Position numbers and translations under genes: made by a program. Shown piece by piece: positions 6,705 through 11,237 of a stretch of 11,237 bases of DNA. This DNA is from CAZAQS01 sp964486825 (GTDB taxonomy: Bacteria; Chloroflexota; Anaerolineae; Anaerolineales; UBA4823), in contig CAZAQS010000151.1 in NCBI GenBank assembly GCA_964486825.1, positions 1 through 11,237 of the forward strand, given 5' to 3'. The number at the start of each line of letters is the position of its first letter. The stretch's first letter is position 1. Under the pieces are notes generated by a model. It was not told the DNA's origin, did not search any database, and worked only from the letters and a program-made list of their open reading frames with translations.

Positions 6705-7543
6705 GAACCAGCCTTGACTGCCGCGATAATTACCGCATTATTCGTATTCTCAGGTAAGATCCGGTCTAGCTTACTGACGGCATAGGAAACCGGATATAAC
6801 AACGAATATAAACGGTATGCCAGGCCATGCTTCTTCAGCTCTCCCGATGAGAGTGGTGCAATTTGGCCCGGCTTTGTTCCGCCTCTTTTTTTAGAAAGGA
6901 CCTTGACATAGCCGTAATTGATCACCAGCTCCACCATTTCTGTAAAGAAACGAGAATAGCCCCCCGTATCTATTGTCTTCAGTCCAGCCTGTTTTAGTGA
7001 GGCCTCTAACTCAGACAATGTATAACCAGCCCGCACATGTCCGTAGATAGCTGGGCTCATACCAGCCCGCCACTTGATACGGTTAGCCAGCAAACGCGGG
7101 TCACCGTTCGGCACCGTTACAATCGCACGTCCGTCCCTTTTCATTACACGGGTCAGTTCAAGCAAGAATGCCTGGTCGTGCGGCAGGTGTTCCAGGACAT
7201 CGATAGATATTACCACATCAAATATGTCAGAAGGGAATGGCAACCTGTCATGCGGCGGATCGTGGACCGGATCCCCCAACAGGTCAGATATCTGATCCAC
7301 GTTCTCCCCGGACACATCAGCCCAGGTCCAAACTCCGCCCTGGCTGCGGAATTGCCAGTTGAGCGCGCCGTTATTATCCCCACAAGTCACCAACAAGCAC
7401 TGCTTCCCGTTCACCTCTCCGAGGATGTCAAGCAATGCTTTGAGCTTTTGTTGCTTTTTGAGGGACCGGCGGAACATCTCGATCTGCCAGGGAACTTCAG
7501 GCTTATCCGAAATATCTTGCGTTGTTTCAGCTTGCGAATGCAT
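6701..7543 (-). CDS. Divergent class I SAM-dependent methyltransferase
   Basis: The protein is 280 residues long and belongs to the Methyltransf_11 group. The best evidence is FDVVISIDVLEHLPHD at about 108-123 followed by LTRVMKRDGRAIVTVPNG, the usual strand 4 and strand 5 signatures. Motif I is degenerate: TCGDNNG at 53-59 replaces the common [DE]xGxGxG. Asp76 (TWADVS) may still hold the SAM ribose. A C-terminal segment of about 100 residues is rich in Tyr, Leu and Lys and may dock at the membrane or bind a large acceptor. It is not a close relative of the other two methyltransferases here. The ATG lies 17 nt inside the end of the GlpD-like gene, with AGGA 7 nt upstream. The stop overlaps the SDR start as ATGA. 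The altered motif could mean weak SAM binding or merely sequence drift. Confidence 0.87.
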   Translation of the reverse strand: MHSQAETTQDISDKPEVPWQIEMFRRSLKKQQKLKALLDILGEVNGKQCLLVTCGDNNGALNWQFRSQGGVWTWADVSGENVDQISDLLGDPVHDPPHDRLPFPSDIFDVVISIDVLEHLPHDQAFLLELTRVMKRDGRAIVTVPNGDPRLLANRIKWRAGMSPAIYGHVRAGYTLSELEASLKQAGLKTIDTGGYSRFFTEMVELVINYGYVKVLSKKRGGTKPGQIAPLSSGELKKHGLAYRLYSLLYPVSYAVSKLDRILPENTNNAVIIAAVKAGS

Positions 7544-9233
7544 AGTGGTTTCCTGCTACCTGTTTAAAAGGGTAAGAGGCATGGACTTCCTCCAATGATT
7601 TATTAATCCTGGCCTCATCCCATCCCCTTTTTTCTGCGAGCAGGAGAGAACAGGTCTGCAAGGCTTCTGGAGGAGGCAAGCCGGCTGAACCTAGCTCTGT
7701 CCTACGTTGAATGATATCGACCAAGTTTTGAACCATCTCGCCGCGTATGGCATGCGCCACCTCAGCTTTTGTAACAGGCGAGCTTTCCAGGATCCTCATT
7801 CGTAATGAAGGTTCATTCTTCATAGAGTCCAAGATGGTCGTGTATTCAGAGCCATATGTATAGACCAAGTGGTGGATAATATCCTGGCCCAGATCATATG
7901 GCGCTTCTTCTAATGCATTTTCCAGAAAGTCATTGAAGCGTTCTATCCTACCACCCCACACGGGTTCCAAATGTGTCTGGCAGGGCGGTGCTTGAATGCC
8001 TAATTTTTTCACAACCAGGTCAAGCGCTTGTTGGGCGATGAGACGCGCCGTGGTATATTTCACTCCCAAGACGGAGATGAGGCCATCCAGGTGGAAGTCC
8101 AGCTGATGGTCCAGTACTACTCCTTCCCGCACCAGCTTTACATTTTGATCAGGAACACTGTTTTCATAAGCTGGCAAGAAGCCCCAATGGACATGCAGAA
8201 TATCGTCCAAGGAAAGATTTAAAGCGGGATGGCAGGTGTTCACCTCATCGATGAAATCCTGCAGAATCTTTTCTGAAATGATGAACTCATCTGGAGAGTG
8301 AGGCCAGGGTATGTGCCATGTACCTATCAACGAGTACTGCCGCCAGGGCGAAATAAAGAACATTTGTGAAGGATGAGAGCGGGCGCCAGTTGCGAGGCGT
8401 TTTTTGGGATCGCTGCGTAAACCTGCTGCAAAGCCACTCCACAACTGCCTGGTAACCAGGTTAATGGCCACTGAGGGGATGAAATTTTGCCAAGCTCTGG
8501 GTTTGTCCAGGCTGGATAATAGCTGGTCTATCCAGGCGCCAGAGGCATTGATAACCACCCTGGCTTTAATCTCAATCACTTCGCCAGTTAATACGTCTCT
8601 CGCTTTCACACCGCTGAGCTTAGAGCCGGTTTGAAGCAAATCATACGCTTCTACATAATTCGCCATTACCGCACCGGCCTGTACTGAGGATATCACGAAG
8701 GAGAGCAATAAACGTTCCGTATTGTAGACCTGCGCATCATGCCATACGGCCACTCCCGTAACACCGGAAAGGTCAAAATTGGGGATCATTCGAGCCAAAT
8801 CCTGTCGCGGAAGCAAATAGCCACCTGGAAGATGTTTTTCAGGATCCGGCAGCCTGTTGCGATCGTAGCTTAACAGGTCGTTTATCCCAAGCGCGGCGGA
8901 CATTGCGTGACGTCCCTCAACCAGAGAATGGTAGGTTGGCGTAACGCAGGTTAACGGATGAACCAGGTGCGGCGCAATCTTCATCCACGTGCGACGCTCG
9001 TTTGCCATAGATCGGATACGCCTGAAATTGCCATCTTTCAGGTAGCGCAAACCACCGTGAATGGTCTTTAGGCTGTTTTGAGAAGTAGCGCTGCCGAAAT
9101 CACCCCGTTCGATTAATGCCACGCTCAGGCCGCGCAAGACTGCATCCCAGGCGCAGAGAACGCCATGAATGCCCCCACCTACCACCAAAACATCAAATGT
9201 TCGCTCGGATAACGAAATTAGATCTCTGTTCAT
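7527..9233 (-). CDS. GlpD-like FAD-dependent glycerol-3-phosphate dehydrogenase/oxidase family protein
   Basis: The protein has 568 residues, normal for GlpD. The FAD-binding DAO fold opens with VVGGGIHG (GxGxxG-like, glycines 19-24), and Glu42 ends strand 2. The segment around 50-64 (TSQNSLK...HGGLRY) matches the GlpD flavin and substrate region, with Arg63-Tyr64 retained. The C-terminal domain has EVAHAIRGEM and QRRTELG, typical of the DAO_C helical domain. GlpD oxidises glycerol 3-phosphate to dihydroxyacetone phosphate and passes electrons to quinone or oxygen at the inner face of the membrane. The family's GxRPL motif reads GFLPAY here, with Leu353 in place of the Arg that contacts substrate in E. 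coli GlpD. Lys392 (GVKYTT) is kept. I infer a related but different substrate. I prefer ATG at 9233 over the TTG at 9248, because AGGA lies 6 nt before the ATG, which starts 1 nt after the upstream stop. Confidence 0.9.
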   Translation of the reverse strand: MNRDLISLSERTFDVLVVGGGIHGVLCAWDAVLRGLSVALIERGDFGSATSQNSLKTIHGGLRYLKDGNFRRIRSMANERRTWMKIAPHLVHPLTCVTPTYHSLVEGRHAMSAALGINDLLSYDRNRLPDPEKHLPGGYLLPRQDLARMIPNFDLSGVTGVAVWHDAQVYNTERLLLSFVISSVQAGAVMANYVEAYDLLQTGSKLSGVKARDVLTGEVIEIKARVVINASGAWIDQLLSSLDKPRAWQNFIPSVAINLVTRQLWSGFAAGLRSDPKKRLATGARSHPSQMFFISPWRQYSLIGTWHIPWPHSPDEFIISEKILQDFIDEVNTCHPALNLSLDDILHVHWGFLPAYENSVPDQNVKLVREGVVLDHQLDFHLDGLISVLGVKYTTARLIAQQALDLVVKKLGIQAPPCQTHLEPVWGGRIERFNDFLENALEEAPYDLGQDIIHHLVYTYGSEYTTILDSMKNEPSLRMRILESSPVTKAEVAHAIRGEMVQNLVDIIQRRTELGSAGLPPPEALQTCSLLLAEKRGWDEARINKSLEEVHASYPFKQVAGNHYAFAS

Positions 9234-9234
9234 T

Positions 9235-10002
9235 TCATTTCCTGGCAAAAGCCATCAAGTGCCAACCCATGGGTCTTACCAGGGCTTTTGGTAAAGCGTT
9301 GAAGGCTCCTACAAAGATACTATTGTATACGCTGCCCTTGATCCCGACGTGCAAACGAGATTTCACAGGGAATCGTTCCGGAATAATTTGGTAGCTGTGG
9401 AATGGTTCCAATAACCGTCGGAATTCGCGGCTCGAAAACTTCCGGAGCACAGGGGCATCCTCGTGCTCCAATGAAACCTGCATAACCATGGATAGCATAT
9501 TTAACCAAGAATACTTGTTGTAAACCATCAAGATGGCTTCCCCGCCTGTCTTCAATACCCTATAGATTTCAGCAACCATTTTGCCGGGATTGGCAGTGTA
9601 CTGTAGCACACCATGTGCGTAAACTACATCAAATGAGTCATCTTCGAAATCCAAGGCCTCTCCGTTCATGAGGCAAAGATCTGCATCCAGTCCATTATGC
9701 GCAAAGTTTTGTCGGGCAAGCTCGAGGGCAACCGGTGACAAATCAACTCCAGTCACTCGCGCGCCTCCTTTGGCAAACCGGACCAGGTCGATCCCTACTC
9801 CACAGCCCACCTCCAATATGGTCTTTCCCTGGTAGGCTGAGAAATTCACCAGATTGGGAAGGTAATTCAGCTTGTCGAACCGGTATTCATCCAGTTCCTT
9901 GAAGAAACCAGGCGAACCGACCGGCTGTGTGGCGACGGATAGGTCGTGGATATGCTCATTCCAATAGCTTGCAATGGAGTCTATCAGGATTAAGTCCGAC
10001 AT
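9235..10002 (-). CDS. Class I SAM-dependent methyltransferase (paralogue of the one at 4850-5656)
   Basis: The protein has 255 residues. Motif I is LEVGCGVG at about 63-70, Asp87 follows in TGVDLSP, motif II is DVVYAHGVLQY, and YRVLKTGGEAIL is the following strand. This is the UbiE/Methyltransf_11 type. The opening SYWNEHIHD and the closing YNSIFVGAFNALPKALVR match the paralogue at 4850-5656, indicating duplication within the cluster followed by divergence. The SAM core is intact. The C-terminal part carries a basic, hydrophobic region (FPVKSRLHVGIKGSVYNSIF) that may face the acceptor or the membrane. The ATG is 10 nt after the stop of the asparagine-synthase-like gene, with AAGG 7 nt upstream. 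Its stop is 1 nt before the GlpD-like ATG. An O-methyltransferase for a sugar or lipid-like acceptor is plausible but not shown. Confidence 0.93.
   Translation of the reverse strand: MSDLILIDSIASYWNEHIHDLSVATQPVGSPGFFKELDEYRFDKLNYLPNLVNFSAYQGKTILEVGCGVGIDLVRFAKGGARVTGVDLSPVALELARQNFAHNGLDADLCLMNGEALDFEDDSFDVVYAHGVLQYTANPGKMVAEIYRVLKTGGEAILMVYNKYSWLNMLSMVMQVSLEHEDAPVLRKFSSREFRRLLEPFHSYQIIPERFPVKSRLHVGIKGSVYNSIFVGAFNALPKALVRPMGWHLMAFARK
9240..9243 (-). promoter_or_regulatory. Ribosome binding site deciding the GlpD-like start
   Basis: AGGA on the minus strand sits 6 nt before the ATG at 9233 and inside the end of the preceding methyltransferase gene. It lies downstream of the alternative TTG at 9248, so it cannot serve that start. 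Confidence 0.6.
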
Positions 10003-10012
10003 CTACTTGCCT

Positions 10013-11237
10013 TTATGCCTCAAATACAGAACGGTACCAGAGCTCAAAGACCATTAGTGACCAAAGGCGGTGGCTGTGATTTGCACTGCCATCCAAATGC
10101 TCCCGAATCCAGGTGGATACGATTTGGGGATTGAAGTAACCCCTCTTACGGAGGCATTCTTCTGATAGGAGATCTTCCAACATTGGCCTAAGAGAAGATC
10201 TTAGCCAATGTTTCATTGGAATACTAAATCCTTGCTTTGGCTTCATCAGGGAGATCTCTGGCAGCAGGTGCTGCATTGCCTGACGCAAGATCACTTTGGT
10301 CTTAGAGCGGTGGAGCTTCATTTGAGGCGGCAAGTTCAAAGCAAACTCTGCGATGCGGTAATCCAGCAAAGGGACGCGCGCTTCGATCGATACGGCCATG
10401 CTCATCCGGTCTACTTTTGTAAGGATATCGTCTACCAGGTAGGTTTTTATATCTACATATTGCTGTTGAGCGAGAGAATCAAAGCGTGCTGCCTGCCGGA
10501 AATAACCTTCAAAAATCGAGCTGGTGGAATAGCCATTTAAGGATCTCTTTAGCTCGGGGTGATAAAGCAATTCCTTTTCCGTATCGCTAATGAAGATCAT
10601 CCAACGTGCATGGTGCAAAGAGGGGTCTAGTGCCCCTCCCTCGATCATGCGTTTTGTCTTGTTCAGGAAACCTTTTTTTGCCGATTGGGGTGGGATCCTG
10701 CTTGCGAGCGCAGGAATCGCCTTCCGGCGCAGGTTGATCGGCAGCCACTGGTAATACCTGCTAAGCAATTCCGCCACATACGTGTCGTAACCTGCGAATA
10801 ACTCATCCCCTCCATCTCCAGAAAGAACCACTTTTACAGACTGGCTGGCAAGCTGGGAGACGAGGAAGGTCGGAAAGATCGAGAAATCTGCCAGGGGTTC
10901 GTCTAAATGACGGATTAGCTTCTCGGCCAAACCGGTAATGTCAGGGTTGATTACCTGAGTACGATGGAGAGTGCCGAAGTGCTCTGCAGCAACCTGAGCA
11001 TCCGGGAGCTCATTGTAGGTATCGTCCTCGAAACCGATCGAGAAGGTTTGCACTGGGTTGGATACCATGCGCGACATATTAGCTACGATACTACTCGAAT
11101 CGATCCCCCCGCTCAGGAAGGCGCCTAATGGGACATCACTGACCAGACGGAGGCGAACGGCGTCTTCGATGAGGCTTGCCAGTGCTTCTGCGCAGGCTTC
11201 CTCACCCGCCTCCACCGGGTTATGAGGAAATTCCCAA
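10013..11237 (-). CDS. asnB: Second asparagine-synthase-like amidotransferase, N-terminus beyond the window
   Basis: The frame stays open to the right edge. Codons before the internal GTG at 11215 read WEFPHNPVEAG, the usual linker before the synthetase domain, so that GTG is not the start. The window holds about 408 residues of synthetase domain, with GAFLSGGIDSS (pyrophosphate loop), SGDGGDELFAGY, KVDRMSMAVSIEARVPLLD and KQGFSIP, all typical of AsnB. The N-terminal glutaminase domain of roughly 200 residues, including the catalytic Cys, should lie outside. The activity is expected to be ATP- and glutamine-dependent amide formation. It is a divergent paralogue of the enzyme at 2905-4839 and shares the GDGGDELFAG form found in many exopolysaccharide-cluster members. 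A methyltransferase gene follows 10 nt after the TAA. Two such enzymes in one operon argue against simple asparagine supply. Confidence 0.94.
   Translation of the reverse strand, partial: WEFPHNPVEAGEEACAEALASLIEDAVRLRLVSDVPLGAFLSGGIDSSSIVANMSRMVSNPVQTFSIGFEDDTYNELPDAQVAAEHFGTLHRTQVINPDITGLAEKLIRHLDEPLADFSIFPTFLVSQLASQSVKVVLSGDGGDELFAGYDTYVAELLSRYYQWLPINLRRKAIPALASRIPPQSAKKGFLNKTKRMIEGGALDPSLHHARWMIFISDTEKELLYHPELKRSLNGYSTSSIFEGYFRQAARFDSLAQQQYVDIKTYLVDDILTKVDRMSMAVSIEARVPLLDYRIAEFALNLPPQMKLHRSKTKVILRQAMQHLLPEISLMKPKQGFSIPMKHWLRSSLRPMLEDLLSEECLRKRGYFNPQIVSTWIREHLDGSANHSHRLWSLMVFELWYRSVFEA

Noticed and set aside
7037..7598. Plus-strand open frame of 176 codons
   Set aside because: It is antisense to the divergent methyltransferase, has no domain-like features, and crosses a tight minus-strand gene junction.
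9234..9248. TTG at 9248 as the GlpD-like start
   Set aside because: The good AGGA site lies downstream of it and is correctly spaced only for the ATG at 9233. The five extra residues have no family support.
1..11237. CRISPR array, tRNA, rRNA, insertion sequence or phage genes
   Set aside because: I looked on both strands and saw no repeated spacers, no tRNA-like cloverleaf, no transposase or integrase motif and no terminal repeats apart from the edge palindrome.

Overview
This window comes from a bacterium of moderate G+C content (roughly half by eye). It has Shine-Dalgarno sites, a few TTG starts and very tight gene packing. Several proteins resemble those of Chloroflexota (Anaerolineae-like) glycan clusters, but that is a weak impression from memory and a homology search should decide it. 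I see no rRNA, tRNA, CRISPR array, transposase or integrase. All supported genes lie on the minus strand, so the region reads from right to left as one long probable operon. Many junctions are 4-nt ATGA overlaps or gaps of 1-17 nt.

In transcription order, the right-hand block (11237 to 4850) holds: the C-terminal two thirds of an asparagine-synthase-like amidotransferase cut by the window edge; a class I SAM methyltransferase; a GlpD-like FAD oxidoreductase with an altered active-site motif; a second, divergent methyltransferase; an extended SDR epimerase/dehydratase; and a third methyltransferase that is a clear paralogue of the first. The left-hand block (4839 to 1) holds: a complete second AsnB-like amidotransferase; a small membrane protein of the YdjM/DUF457 family; a left-handed beta-helix acyltransferase with a TTG start; a GT4 glycosyltransferase; and a PIG-L deacetylase translationally coupled to it. 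The PIG-L gene runs off the window.

The PIG-L gene is interrupted by a perfect 52-bp inverted repeat with an 8-nt spacer at the extreme left end (1-112). This looks like a fold-back assembly or amplification artefact at a contig end rather than biology, so the last residues encoded there should not be trusted.

Together the genes look like a glycoconjugate or small-molecule tailoring cluster. It would have sugar transfer (GT4), N-deacetylation (PIG-L), O- or N-acylation (LbH), nucleotide-sugar or glycosyl modification (SDR), three methylations, a redox step (GlpD-like) and two ATP-dependent amide-forming enzymes (AsnB-like). The GT4 plus PIG-L pair recalls the MshA/MshB and BshA/BshB logic of low-molecular-weight thiol synthesis, but no cysteine ligase is visible. 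No flippase, polymerase or exporter is seen in the window, so the product and its destination are unknown.
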